Of a stretch of 64,000 bases of DNA, positions 8,341-20,397 are shown piece after piece (position 1 is the first letter of the stretch; each line of letters begins with the position of its first letter). The notes beneath the pieces are model-generated. The model had not been told where the DNA came from. It saw nothing but the letters and a program-made list of their open reading frames with translations, and did no database searches. Source of the stretch: JANNPJ01 sp965200525 (GTDB lineage Bacteria > Actinomycetota > Actinomycetes > Actinomycetales > Kineosporiaceae); contig OZ241368.1 in assembly GCA_965200525.1 (NCBI GenBank), positions 4,464,001-4,528,000 on the forward strand, in the 5' to 3' direction. Position numbers and translations under genes: made by a program.

Positions 8341-8886
8341 ATGCGCAAGCTGATCGTTTCCACCTACGCGACCCTGGACGGAAGAGTCGACGAGATCCAG
8401 CGTTGGACCGCCCCGTACAACAGTGAGTCAGTGGTCGACTATCACACGAAGCTGCTGAAGAACGCCGACGGCCTGCTCCTGGGACGCCGGACGTACGAGA
8501 TCTTTGCCGCCATCTGGCCGGCCAGATCGGGGGAGCTGGCCTATGTGGACCAGATGAACGCGATGGCCAAACATGTCGCGTCGAGCACGCTGACCGACCT
8601 GCGGTGGGAGAACTCCCAGCTCGTGGATGGTGACCTGATCGAGGGGGTCGCGGACCTCAAGCGCCGGCCCGGTCAGGACCTCGTCGTGTACGGCGGGCGC
8701 GACCTCGCGAGCACACTCCTGGAGCATCATCTTGTCGACGAGTACCGGGTGCTGGTTCACCCGGTACTCCTCGGAACCGGCCGGTCGCTCCTTGCCGACG
8801 GCGCCGAGGCGGTGGATCTCCAGTTGGTGGACACCACCGTGATCGCACCGGGGATCTCTGTGCTCGTCTACCATCCGGCTCCGTGA
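8341..8886 (+). CDS. dihydrofolate-reductase-family (RibD C-terminal-like) protein
   Basis: 181-residue protein of the DHFR/RibD C-terminal fold. Family features are MRKLIVSTYATLDGRVDE at the N-terminus, ADGLLLGRRTYEIFA, LVVYGGRDLASTLLEHHLVDEYR and HPVLLGTGRSL. The fold binds NADPH, but these small actinobacterial members are generally of unknown substrate. The start is ATG 8341 with gagaggcacc upstream. It is divergent from the ECF sigma factor, and such pairing with sigma factors of this type is common in actinobacteria, so the sigma factor may drive it. Confidence 0.9.
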   Translation: MRKLIVSTYATLDGRVDEIQRWTAPYNSESVVDYHTKLLKNADGLLLGRRTYEIFAAIWPARSGELAYVDQMNAMAKHVASSTLTDLRWENSQLVDGDLIEGVADLKRRPGQDLVVYGGRDLASTLLEHHLVDEYRVLVHPVLLGTGRSLLADGAEAVDLQLVDTTVIAPGISVLVYHPAP

Positions 8887-8919
8887 AGAACGGGCGGCCG
8901 GACCGGAGCGCGATGATTT

Positions 8920-9622
8920 GAGGTATACGGCGAGCTCGGGACGTCGGAAGCGGCTCCGTTGCTGATCATCCCGGGCGCATTCATGGCCACCGACTCGATG
9001 GCGCCCTGGATGTCGGCCTTTGCGCAGGAGCGCACGGTGATCGTCTTCGATCAGCAAGGGCACGGGCGCACCCCGGACACGGCCCGCGAGATGGCATACC
9101 CGCAGTTCGCCGACGACGCCGCGGCATTGTTGCGGGCGTTGAACGTCGAGCGCGCGGATGTGATGGGCCACCTGTCGCAAGGACGGCTGGTATCCATCGG
9201 CCCTGAAGGGAATTGGGTCTCAGCGCCATCGCGTTCGCGGGTACGCCTGTGGAGAAGGCGTTCAAGGAGCACACACCGGACGGGCCGGCGTTCGACGCCT
9301 ACCTCGAGAAGATGAAGTCCTGAACATCAATGACCAGAACATCAGCGACGCACAATTGCGTTCGATTTCCGCGAGGACGATGGTCGTCATCGGTGATGCG
9401 GACGCCGTGAAGCCGGAACATGCGCTGGCGATGTTCAGGTTGCGCGGGGGTGGCGACGAAGACGCGGCGGCGTCGGGAACCTTGCCGCAGGTACCGGCCG
9501 CGCGCCTGGCGATTCTTCCGGCCACGTCGCACATCGGTGTCTCTGGAGCGTCATCCGGGCTGGCGCCCATGGTGAGTGCGTTTCTCGATGACGTGACGCC
9601 GACAACGTCGGATCTCTTCTGA
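8920..9622 (+). pseudogene. broken alpha/beta hydrolase
   Basis: Two pieces of one hydrolase in different states. The 5' piece reads YGELGTSEAAPLLIIPG, then RTVIVFDQQGHGRTPDT and FADDAAALLRALNVERADVMGH. At the nucleophile elbow the expected GxSxGG is replaced by HLSQGR and the frame degenerates. The 3' piece from about 9356 reads RTMVVIGDADAVKPEHALAM and ends with LPATSHIGV and PMVSAFLDD, the acid and histidine end of the fold. Most of the cap between the two is missing. No start with an SD is visible. Internal deletion plus frameshift makes it non-functional. Confidence 0.78.
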
Positions 9623-9710
9623 GGTCTCGCTGTAGCCCGGCCGGCGTGGACGGTGCATACGTACGGCGGTGATACGTTGCGGTCGTGCCCAGGCGAATCG
9701 GTGTTAGCCA

Positions 9711-10667
9711 GTGAAAGCGGTCGTCTATGACCGGTACGGTTCTCCCGAGGTGTTGCGGGTCGAGGATGTGCCGGTGCCGTCGCCCGCCGTCGGCCAGGTG
9801 CGGGTGAAAGTCGCAGCGACGTCGGTCAACCTCAGCGACTGGGAGACTCTGCGGGGCCGGCCGGCCTACGCGCGGATCGGCGGGCTGCGCGCCCCGTCTC
9901 GGCGGACGCTCGGGTCCGACATCGCCGGCGTGGTCGACGAGGTCGGGGAAGGGGTGACCCGTTTCCGCCGCGGGGACGAGGTGTACGGCGACAACCTCGC
10001 CTTGATGGGTGGCTTCGCCGAGTACGCCCTCGCGCCGGAATCCGCCCTGGCCCCCAAGCCGGCGCAGCTCACATTTGCCGAGGCCTCGACCATTCCGCAG
10101 GCGGGGGCGATCGGCCTGCAGGGCACGGAAAGAGCCCGCGCCGGTGGCCGGGTGCTGATCAACGGCGCCGGCGGAGGGTCCGGATGCTTCGCGATTCAGC
10201 TCGCCAAACGGCTCGGTGCGCACGTCACGGGGGTCGACAACGCCGCCAAGCAGGACTTCATGAGGTCGATGGGCGCGGACGAGGTGATCGACTACGGTCG
10301 GGACGACTTCACCCGGACGACTCAGCCGTACGACCTGATCCTGGACCTCGTCGCCCACCGGTCGGTGTTCGCCTACCGGCGGGCGCTGGCCCCCGGCGGC
10401 ACGTACCGGTGCGTGGGCGGGTCGCTTCGCGCCCTGCTGCGCGTGCTCACCGCCGGCCAGGTGCTCGGACGGCTCAGCGGTCGCTCGATCGGGGTGCTCG
10501 CCGTGAAGCAAGGGCCCACCCACTTCGAGCCTCTGGCCGCCCTCTGCGTCGCTGGGGAAATTGAGATCCGTATCGATCGCATCTTTTCCCTTGACGAGGT
10601 TCCCATCGCGCTCGCGCATGTCGGTGAGGGACGCGCTCTCGGCAAGGTCGTCGTCGCCCCTTCGTGA
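9711..10667 (+). CDS. zinc-independent MDR / quinone-oxidoreductase-like NAD(P)H dehydrogenase
   Basis: 318-residue medium-chain dehydrogenase/reductase. The GroES-like N-terminal domain (MKAVVYDRYGSPEVLRVEDV, then TLGSDIAGVVDEVGEG and RRGDEVYGDN) is followed by a Rossmann domain with INGAGGGSGCFAIQLAKRLG near residue 150 and MGADEVIDY near 190. Structural and catalytic zinc ligands are absent, as in quinone oxidoreductases. GTG 9711 begins the usual MKAVVYDRYG. It is the last gene of the island-like zone and, unlike its broken neighbours, is intact and has high-GC codon use. Confidence 0.93.
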   Translation: MKAVVYDRYGSPEVLRVEDVPVPSPAVGQVRVKVAATSVNLSDWETLRGRPAYARIGGLRAPSRRTLGSDIAGVVDEVGEGVTRFRRGDEVYGDNLALMGGFAEYALAPESALAPKPAQLTFAEASTIPQAGAIGLQGTERARAGGRVLINGAGGGSGCFAIQLAKRLGAHVTGVDNAAKQDFMRSMGADEVIDYGRDDFTRTTQPYDLILDLVAHRSVFAYRRALAPGGTYRCVGGSLRALLRVLTAGQVLGRLSGRSIGVLAVKQGPTHFEPLAALCVAGEIEIRIDRIFSLDEVPIALAHVGEGRALGKVVVAPS

Positions 10668-10721
10668 CCGGCTGAGCGGCGAGGACCTGACGTCGAGGGC
10701 AACGACTTCTGCCTCGACGGA

Positions 10722-11612
10722 TCAGCAGGCGACGCCGACACACTGCGGAAGGTTGCCGTTGCGCCGGGCGGTGTTGCCACCGAGGTCGACGGCCCCGGGG
10801 GCGTAGATCCCCCAGCCGGTGTTGTGCACCGCGGTGTTGTCGCCCAGGCTGGTGCCGGGCAGTCCCACCCGGATGCCGTCGCCGTTGGCCCGGAACACGT
10901 TGCTCTGGAGCAGTGCGGTGTAGCCGGCGGTGGTCGCCGGGGCCAGGGTAAACCCGGTGCCGTTGCCCCGGAACTGGTTTCCGGTCAGGGTGGCCCGGCC
11001 CAGGTCGCCGAGCACAAAAGCGGTGCCGTTGCCGCGGAAGGTCGTGCCGGTCACCGTCACCACGGCGCCGCTCTCCCAGCCACCCGGGGCGCTGATACCG
11101 ATGGTGTTGTCTCGCAGGACCGATCCGGTCACGCTCAGCTGGGCCTGGTTGGCCAGGACGGCGATGCCGTTGTCGACGAACCGGACGCCGTCCACGGTCG
11201 CGTTCGGGACGGTCTCGAAGTCCTCGTTGCCGCCGACGGCGATCGGCCAGTCCTCGATCGTGCCGTTGACGATGGTCGACGACCAGACCGGGGACAGGGT
11301 GATCCCGATGCCCTTCGTCGTCGACTGCTCGGTCGCCGCTCCGGGGCCGATCAACCGGTGCCCCCGCAGGTCGAGCCGGACGTCGGTCTCGAAGAAGATG
11401 CCGTTGCCGGCCGGGCAGCGCAGATCCTTGGCCAGGTAGGCGTCCCCGTTCAGGGTGGCCCCGCAGGTGACCTTGACCGCGGCGGCGGACGCCGACCCGG
11501 CCCCCACCAGCGTCACGGCCAGGGCCACGGCCGCGGTCACCCCGGTCGCAACGACAGATCCGATCTTCACGAGTGCCCCGTCCGTCCCTGGAATGTGTCC
11601 GCTCAGTGTCAT
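10722..11612 (-). CDS. secreted right-handed beta-helix protein
   Basis: 296-residue predicted exported protein. A hydrophobic signal sequence (VVATGVTAAVALAVTLVGAG then SASA) covers residues about 18-45 and is followed by parallel beta-helix repeats rich in G, N, T and V, for example RFVDNGIAVLANQAQLSVTG and FRGNGTGFTLAPATTAGY. Such folds serve in polysaccharide lyases, NosD-like proteins and surface adhesins; no catalytic site can be assigned. Single cysteines near the mature N-terminus and in the C-terminal CVGVAC are the only Cys. The start may be ATG 11612 or the GTG 11 codons... downstream at about 11570 (VKIGSVVATG). It follows the permease gene but is separated from it by a terminator. 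Confidence 0.8.
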   Translation of the reverse strand: MTLSGHIPGTDGALVKIGSVVATGVTAAVALAVTLVGAGSASAAAVKVTCGATLNGDAYLAKDLRCPAGNGIFFETDVRLDLRGHRLIGPGAATEQSTTKGIGITLSPVWSSTIVNGTIEDWPIAVGGNEDFETVPNATVDGVRFVDNGIAVLANQAQLSVTGSVLRDNTIGISAPGGWESGAVVTVTGTTFRGNGTAFVLGDLGRATLTGNQFRGNGTGFTLAPATTAGYTALLQSNVFRANGDGIRVGLPGTSLGDNTAVHNTGWGIYAPGAVDLGGNTARRNGNLPQCVGVAC

Positions 11613-11659
11613 CGAACCCTGCCGGTCTTGTCCGGGAATTGGCGACATCGACGGCATCG

Positions 11660-11693
11660 CGAGATGCCCAGGCCGGTCGGCCTGGGCATCTCG
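11660..11693 (-). terminator. terminator of permease gene
   Basis: Perfect 15-bp inverted repeat, cgagatgcccaggcc at 11660-11674 with its complement at 11679-11693 and loop ggtc, 39 bases after the permease stop. Confidence 0.85.
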
Positions 11694-11731
11694 ACATCGG
11701 GACGGCGGTCGGTGAGGACCGGTCGGACGGT

Positions 11732-13387
11732 TCAGACCTGGGCCGGCAGCACGTGGTCTCCGACCTTGTCGGTGGAAAGGTCTAGCGAGCAGATGTAGGC
11801 GTCGTGGGTCTCGCACTTGGCCATGTCCGGCCGCTCGTAGTCCTGCCGGCAGACGTGACAGGTCAGGGTCTCGCCGGAGGGGTTGCCGTACTCGTCGTAC
11901 ATCGGCAGGTCGATGCCGTCGTCGGTGCGGCGCAGGTAGTACTTGCCCTTGGTCGCGATCGCCAGGATCGGCGGCAGGACCAGGGCCAGGCCGATCGCCA
12001 CCAGCGGGGAGTACGGCTTGATCGCCGAGCCGAGCCCGCCGAAGAAGGCCAGCACCGACAGGCCCGCGGCCAGCGCCATCGAGCCGAACCCGACCGGGTT
12101 GACGGCGTAGAGCATGCCCCGGCGGAACTCCGGCTTCTTCGGCGACAGCTTGAGGATGTACTTGTTGAACACGATGTCCGAGGCCACCACCACGATCCAG
12201 GCCATGCCGCAGTTGGCGTAGAAACCGAGGATGGTGTTGAGGAAGTCAAACATGTTGGCTTCCATCAGGATCAGCGCGACCACCAGGTTGAAGCCGAGGA
12301 AGACCAGCCGGCCCGGGTAGGTCTTGGTCACCCGGGTGAACGAGTTGGTCCAGGCCAGCGAGCCGGAGTAGGCGTTGGTCACGTTGATCTTGATCTGGCT
12401 GATCACGACCAGGATCACGGCCAGGGCGAGGGCGGCCCAGTGCGGCAGGAGGTCTTCGTAGATCTCCAGGAACTGATGCACCGGCTGGTTGGCCACGCCG
12501 CTGCCGTCGGCCACGTTGGCGATGATGTAGACGGCCAGGAACAGGCCGATCACCTGCTTGATGGCCCCGAAGAGGACCCAGCCCGGCCCGGCCAGGACCA
12601 CCGCGGTCCACCACTTGCGGGAGTTCTCCGGCGTCTTCGGCGGCATGAACCGCAGGTAGTCGATCTGCTCGGCGATCTGGGCGATCAGCGACAGGCAGAC
12701 ACCGGCGGCCAGCATGATCGAGCCGAGGCTGGTCGAGCCGTCGCTGTCCTTGCCGTTGCCCTTGTAGTCGAAGAACGCGTTGACCGAGTCCGGGTGCTTG
12801 ATCAGCAGGTACGCGAACGGCAGGACCATCAGCACGAGCCAGAGCGGCGTCGTCCACAGCTGGAGGGTGGAGAGCACCTTCATGCCGTAGATCACCAGCG
12901 GGAAGATGATGATCGTGGACGTCGCGTAGCCCAGCCAGAGGGGAACGTGCAGGCCCAGTTTCAGGCCTTGGGCCATGATCGAGCCCTCGAGGGCGAAGAA
13001 GATGAAGGTGAACGAGGCGAAGATGACGTTCGTGACCACCGAGCCGTAGTAGCCGAAACCGCTTCCCCGGGTGATCAGGTCGAGGTCGAGGTTGTACCGG
13101 GCCGCGTAGTAGGCCAGCGGGAACCCGGTCAGGAAGATCACCACGGCGAAGACGCCGATTCCCCAGAGCGCGTTCGTGGTGCCGTAGGAGAGGCCGATGT
13201 TGGCGCCGATCGCGAAGTCGGCCAGGTAGGCGATGCCGCCGAGGGCCGAGATGGCGACCACGCCGGTGCTCCAGCGGCGGTACGAGCGCGGCGCGAACCG
13301 GAGGGTGTAGTCCTCCAGGGTCTCGTTGGTCGCCTTGGTGCCGAGTTGCTCGGTCGTGGAGTCGTGCGCGGGACTGACGGTACTCAT
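11732..13387 (-). CDS. NCS1-type purine/cytosine permease with Cys/His tail
   Basis: 551-residue polytopic transporter of the nucleobase:cation symporter-1 family, about 12 membrane helices (for example WSTGVVAISALGGIAYLADF and MLAAGVCLSLIAQIAEQIDY). It should import a nucleobase or a related compound at the plasma membrane; the exact substrate is unknown. Unusually, the cytosolic C-terminus after the last helix (residues about 500-551) carries CHVCRQDYERPDMAKC followed by ETHDAYIC, a probable zinc-binding module. ATG 13387 is used because gagagg lies 8 bases upstream; the GTG 9 bases before it overlaps that SD. It lies downstream of the hybrid kinase and SARP-receiver genes on the same strand. 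Confidence 0.9.
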   Translation of the reverse strand: MSTVSPAHDSTTEQLGTKATNETLEDYTLRFAPRSYRRWSTGVVAISALGGIAYLADFAIGANIGLSYGTTNALWGIGVFAVVIFLTGFPLAYYAARYNLDLDLITRGSGFGYYGSVVTNVIFASFTFIFFALEGSIMAQGLKLGLHVPLWLGYATSTIIIFPLVIYGMKVLSTLQLWTTPLWLVLMVLPFAYLLIKHPDSVNAFFDYKGNGKDSDGSTSLGSIMLAAGVCLSLIAQIAEQIDYLRFMPPKTPENSRKWWTAVVLAGPGWVLFGAIKQVIGLFLAVYIIANVADGSGVANQPVHQFLEIYEDLLPHWAALALAVILVVISQIKINVTNAYSGSLAWTNSFTRVTKTYPGRLVFLGFNLVVALILMEANMFDFLNTILGFYANCGMAWIVVVASDIVFNKYILKLSPKKPEFRRGMLYAVNPVGFGSMALAAGLSVLAFFGGLGSAIKPYSPLVAIGLALVLPPILAIATKGKYYLRRTDDGIDLPMYDEYGNPSGETLTCHVCRQDYERPDMAKCETHDAYICSLDLSTDKVGDHVLPAQV

Positions 13388-13467
13388 CGCAGGCACCTCT
13401 CTGCTTGCGTGAGGTCCGCCAGGGGCGGACCAGTGGTCGACGGGAGCGACGCCGGCCCCGTGCCCAT

Positions 13468-13499
13468 CAGCTAACCGCCGGCCGCTAAGCGGCCTTTAA
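13468..13499 (-). promoter_or_regulatory. possible direct-repeat operator upstream of permease
   Basis: On the minus strand: TTAAAGG, 4 bases, TTAGCGG, 7 bases, TTAGCTG. SARP proteins typically bind heptamer direct repeats with 11-bp periodicity; the first two repeats are 11 bp apart, the third 14. It also contains the palindrome ggccgc-tta-gcggcc. It lies 80-110 bases upstream of the permease start and just downstream of the kinase gene. Only suggestive. Confidence 0.3.
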
Positions 13500-13519
13500 G
13501 CAACGGCCAAGTACCCAGG

Positions 13520-16803
<3,284 letters not shown>

Positions 16804-16807
<4 letters not shown>

Positions 16808-18135
16808 GCCGGATCCGGCCCGGACCCGGTGCCGGTCCGGGCCTGACTGACCTCGGCCCGGAGGGTGGCGATCTCGGCCTGCAGGGTGCTCTCGCGTTCG
16901 GTGACCGACCGGCGGGCCTGCAGCGAGGCCCGCAGCCGGGCCCGCAACATCGCCGAGCTGTACGGCTTGGGCAGGTAGTCGATCGCGCCCAGCTCGATGC
17001 AGCGGACCACGCTCTCTAGGTCCGGCACCGCCGACACCATGATCACCGGGATGCCGGTCAGTGCCGGGTCGGCCTTCATCGCGGCCAGCGTGGCGTAGCC
17101 GTCCAGCACCGGCATCAGCAGATCGAGCAGGACGATGTCGAAGCCGGGCCCCGGCCCGCCGGCCCGCAGCAGCTCCAAGGCCCGATGGCCGTTCTCCGCC
17201 GTCCGCACCTCGTGGCCAAGCTCGGCCACCGCCGCGGCCAGCAGCGTGCGGTTGATCGCGGTGTCGTCGACCACCAGCACCCGGCCCGGTCGTTCCGCGG
17301 AGGTCGGCTCGGCCCCGGGGGACGGCGCGTCGGTGGCGATCGCGCGCGCCGGGGCCCGGCGCCAGGCCAGCCCCGGGTCCTGGCGCAGCACCGCCTGCTC
17401 CAGCTCCCGCAGCCGGATCCCGGGATCGAGGCCGAGCTCGTCGTGCAGCACCTGACGGGTCTCCCGGTAGGCGGCCAGGGCCTCGACCTGCCGCCCGCAC
17501 CGGTACAGGCCGAGCATCAGCTGGGCCCGGAGCCGTTCGCGCAACGGGTGCCGGCGGACCAGTTGCTCCAGCTCGGCGACCAGCGCCGCATGCCGGCCCA
17601 GGGCCAGTTCGGCGTCGATCCGCAGCTCGGTGGCCCCCAGGTGCAGTTCGGCCAGCCGGGCCGCGGCGTCCCGGGTGAACGGCGTCACCGGGACGTCGGC
17701 CAGGGCCGGCCCGTGCCACATCTCCTCGGCCCGCAGCAGCACCCGGGCCGCGGTCTCGGGGTCCCCGGCGTCGAGCGCCTCCCGGCCCCGGGCGACCAGG
17801 TCGGCGAAGGGATGCGCATCGACGGCGCCGGGTTCGATGTCGAGCAGGTAGCCGGGGGACGCCGTGACCAGCACGGTGGCCACCTCGCCGCGGGACCGTT
17901 CCGGCTCCAGGGCCCGGCGCAGCTGGGAGACGAAGACCTGGACGGTGGCCGCGGCCCGGGCCGGTGGCTGCTCCGGCCACAGGTCGTCGATCAGCTGTTC
18001 GACCGAGACCACCCGGCGGGGGCGCAGCAGGAGCGAAGCCAGGACGGCGCGAGGCTTGGGCCCACCGACGTCGAGCGACCGGCCGTCCCGGTACACCTCG
18101 ACGCGGCCGAGAAGCCGGAACTCGAGGTTGACCAT
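16804..18135 (-). CDS. SARP-type regulator fused to a C-terminal receiver domain
   Basis: 443-residue regulator. Residues about 1-95 form an OmpR-like winged helix (FRLLGRVEVYRDGRSLDVGG, then LWPEQPPARAAATVQVFVSQ). Residues 96-250 form the helical BTAD domain (RLRAQLMLGLYRCGRQVEAL, then YRETRQVLHDELGLDPG). After a linker comes a full receiver (RVLVVDDTAINRTLL, Asp in VLLDLLMPVLDGYATL near 338, VSA and YLPKPY near 400) and a short coiled coil. SARPs activate transcription at direct repeats. A receiver at the C-terminus makes it a plausible phospho-output of the coupled hybrid kinase. ATG 18135 has cggagg directly adjacent, an unusually short SD spacing. Confidence 0.92.
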
Positions 18136-18202
18136 CCTCCGATCGTCACCAGCCGGTATTCGCGATGTGTAAGGCGCGCATTACGTTCGCGTGGCGGGAC
18201 CG

Positions 18203-19660
18203 TCACGACGGTCGGGAGGCGGGCAGAGCGAGGTCAGAGCCCCGTCGCTCCGGGGACGCCGAGGGTTCGGGCGACGGGCGCCGGCGGGTTCCGCCCGGCA
18301 CCAGGAGAGCGGCGGCCACGGCGACCGCGGCCAGCACGGTCATCAGCACAAAGGCGTGGGTGAACCCCGATTCGGCCGGAACCCCGCTGGGCAGCAACCG
18401 GGCCGAGATCAGCGAGCTCACCACCGCCGTCCCGATGGATCCGCCGATCGTCCGCAGGTTCGTGTTCATGCCCGAGGCGACGCCGGTCTGCTCCGGCGGG
18501 ACGCCGTTGACGACCAGGTTCACCATGGACGAGAAGGCCAGCCCCATGCCGATGCCCGACACCCCGGCGGCCAGGGACACCTGCCAGCGGGTGTCGTGCA
18601 GGACGACCAGCCAGCCGCAGGACAGCATCAGCAGGGCGGCCCCGGTCACGAGCTGGGCCTTGGAGCTGATCACCGCGGTGACCGAGCCGCTGACGAACCC
18701 GACGACGGCCATCCCGACCAGCATGGGCAGCAGGAGCAGCCCGGCACCGGTCACCGACGACCCGAATCCGTAGCCGGCCGCGGTCGGCGTCTCCATGAAG
18801 ATCGGCAGGAAGGCGTAGGTGGTGAACATCGCGGCCCCGAACAGCAGGGCGACCAGGTTCGTGGTCCGGACCGCGGGCAGCCGCATCATCCGCATGTCGA
18901 TCAACGGGTTGGCCGATCGCGTCTCCACCCTCACCCAGCCGGCGAACAGCACCACGGCCAGGGCCAGCAGCCCGACGACGCGAGGAGAGGTCCAGCCCCA
19001 GGCGTGACCACTGGTGACCGGCACCAGCAGCGCCACCAGCCAGCCGGACAGCAGCGCAGCGGCCCCCAGGTTGAGCTTGCCCGGCGTCCGGACCGGCGAC
19101 TCGGGCACGAAACGCAGAACCAGGAACCAGATCACGGTGGCCGCGATCGCCGGGATCCAGAACAGCCAGCGCCAGCTGAGCAGGTTGACGACCGGGCCGG
19201 CCAGCACCACGCCCGCCCCGCCGCCGGTGGCGATCACCGCGGCGATCGCTCCCACCGCGGACGGCACCCGTTCGGGCGGGAACTCGTCCCGGATGACGGC
19301 GAAGGTGAGCGGGAAGACGGCCGCGCCCACGCCCTGCAGGACCCGCCCGGCGATCAGGACCCAGATCGTCGGGGCGGCGGCGGCCAGGGCTGATCCGACC
19401 GCGATGGCGCCGAGCGCGAGCAGCAGGGTGCGCTCCTTGCCGGCCATGTCGCCGACCCGGCCGAGCAGCGGGGTGGCTACCGAGGCGGTCAGCAGCCAGG
19501 CGGTGATCACCCAGGTCACCGTGCCGGCCGAGGTGTGCAGGTCGGACTGGATGGTGGGCAGTACCGGGGTGACCAGGGACTGCAGCAGGGAGATCGAGGC
19601 GGTCGCGGCGGCGAGCACGGCGAAGATGACGCGCGGCGACGCCTTGGTGGTTCTGGGCAT
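18203..19660 (-). CDS. MFS transporter, DHA2 (EmrB/QacA)-like
   Basis: 485-residue drug/proton antiporter-type permease with about 14 hydrophobic segments. Family features are LLQSLVTPVLPTIQSDL in helix 1, WVITAWLLTASVATPLLGRV with the A-loop GRVGDMAGKER, and the antiporter motif C region VLQGVGAAVFPLTFAVI. It probably exports a toxic or antibiotic compound across the plasma membrane. ATG 19660 is followed by MPRTTKASPRVIFAV. The start lies 136 bp from a divergent TetR gene, with two palindromes between them, so it is very likely repressed by that TetR protein. It ends 67 bp before the SARP-REC gene on the same strand. Confidence 0.92.
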   Translation of the reverse strand: MPRTTKASPRVIFAVLAAATASISLLQSLVTPVLPTIQSDLHTSAGTVTWVITAWLLTASVATPLLGRVGDMAGKERTLLLALGAIAVGSALAAAAPTIWVLIAGRVLQGVGAAVFPLTFAVIRDEFPPERVPSAVGAIAAVIATGGGAGVVLAGPVVNLLSWRWLFWIPAIAATVIWFLVLRFVPESPVRTPGKLNLGAAALLSGWLVALLVPVTSGHAWGWTSPRVVGLLALAVVLFAGWVRVETRSANPLIDMRMMRLPAVRTTNLVALLFGAAMFTTYAFLPIFMETPTAAGYGFGSSVTGAGLLLLPMLVGMAVVGFVSGSVTAVISSKAQLVTGAALLMLSCGWLVVLHDTRWQVSLAAGVSGIGMGLAFSSMVNLVVNGVPPEQTGVASGMNTNLRTIGGSIGTAVVSSLISARLLPSGVPAESGFTHAFVLMTVLAAVAVAAALLVPGGTRRRPSPEPSASPERRGSDLALPASRPS

Positions 19661-19724
19661 GAAGAATCCTTCGGCAAAGGACGAGGAGCCCCTCGGTGTC
19701 CGCGGTCATCGGTGACTGCTAATC

Positions 19725-19761
19725 TGGAGGGGTGCCTCCACCATACTGGAGGGGGCCCTCC
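19725..19761. promoter_or_regulatory. tandem palindromic operators between MFS and TetR genes
   Basis: TGGAGGggtgCCTCCA at 19725-19740 and GGAGGGggCCCTCC at 19748-19761, centres about 22 bp apart, in the divergent intergenic region. Two related palindromes two helical turns apart are typical of TetR dimer binding. Confidence 0.6.
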
Positions 19762-19796
19762 GGATGCAATCGACCGACTCGCCGAAGGGATGCGCG

Positions 19797-20387
19797 ATGG
19801 CCACGACCCAGCCCGAGGCCCCCGAGGAGCCCGAGGCGCGGGTCTCGGTCCGCCGGCCCCAACGGGCCGATGCCCGGCGGAACTTCGACGCCGTCCTGGC
19901 CGCCGCCCGCGACCTGTTCGCCGAGGACGGCGCCAACGCCTCGCTGGAGGAGGTCGCCCGCCGGGCCGGTGTCGGCATCGGCACGCTCTACCGCAACTTC
20001 CCGACCCGGCAGGACCTGTTCGAGGCCGTCTACGTCGATGAGGTCGAGGCGCTGGCCCGCACCGCTGCGGAGCTGACCGATCTCGAGCCCTGGGACGCCC
20101 TGGTGGTCTGGCTGCGGCGGTTCGTCGGGTACGCCACCACCAAGCGGGCCATCTACGAGGCGCTCAACCGCGACTCGGCCATGTTCGCCGCGTGCCGGGA
20201 GATCATGTTCGGCGCCGGCCGACCCCTGCTCGAGCGGGCCCAGGCGGCCGGGAGGGCTCGATCCGACGTCAGTTTCGAGGACGTCCTGCACCTGGTCAAC
20301 GGCATCAGCGGGGCGAGTTTCGTCGACGACGCCCAGCGGGACCGGGTGCTCACGATGGCCCTGGACGGCGTCAAGGTCCAGGCCTGA
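19797..20387 (+). CDS. TetR-family repressor of the MFS gene
   Basis: 196-residue TetR regulator. The DNA-binding helix-turn-helix is ARRAGVGIGTLYRNFPTR near residues 48-65; the C-terminal ligand domain is all-helical with no assignable ligand. ATG 19797 is used because gaaggg lies 8 bases upstream; an in-frame ATG at 19764 overlaps the second operator and is less likely. Divergent from the DHA2 transporter with tandem palindromes in between, it is probably its local, ligand-released repressor and autoregulated. It ends 10 bp before the convergent TPR gene. Confidence 0.92.
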   Translation: MATTQPEAPEEPEARVSVRRPQRADARRNFDAVLAAARDLFAEDGANASLEEVARRAGVGIGTLYRNFPTRQDLFEAVYVDEVEALARTAAELTDLEPWDALVVWLRRFVGYATTKRAIYEALNRDSAMFAACREIMFGAGRPLLERAQAAGRARSDVSFEDVLHLVNGISGASFVDDAQRDRVLTMALDGVKVQA

Positions 20388-20397
20388 GCCGTCCTGC

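Noticed and set aside
11804..13474. 556-codon frame antisense to the permease
   Set aside because: Highly charged, repetitive H/R/D/G/V/Q composition typical of antisense shadows in GC-rich DNA; the opposite strand encodes a clear NCS1 transporter.
16808..17980. N-terminal extension of the hybrid kinase frame
   Set aside because: Pro/Arg/Gly-rich shadow of the SARP-REC gene; the GTGA overlap at 16804-16807 and the signal-anchor directly after it mark the true kinase start.
19681..19724. cctcgg/ccgagg-type short repeats near the MFS start
   Set aside because: Too short and too GC-rich to separate from chance; the two palindromes downstream are better supported.
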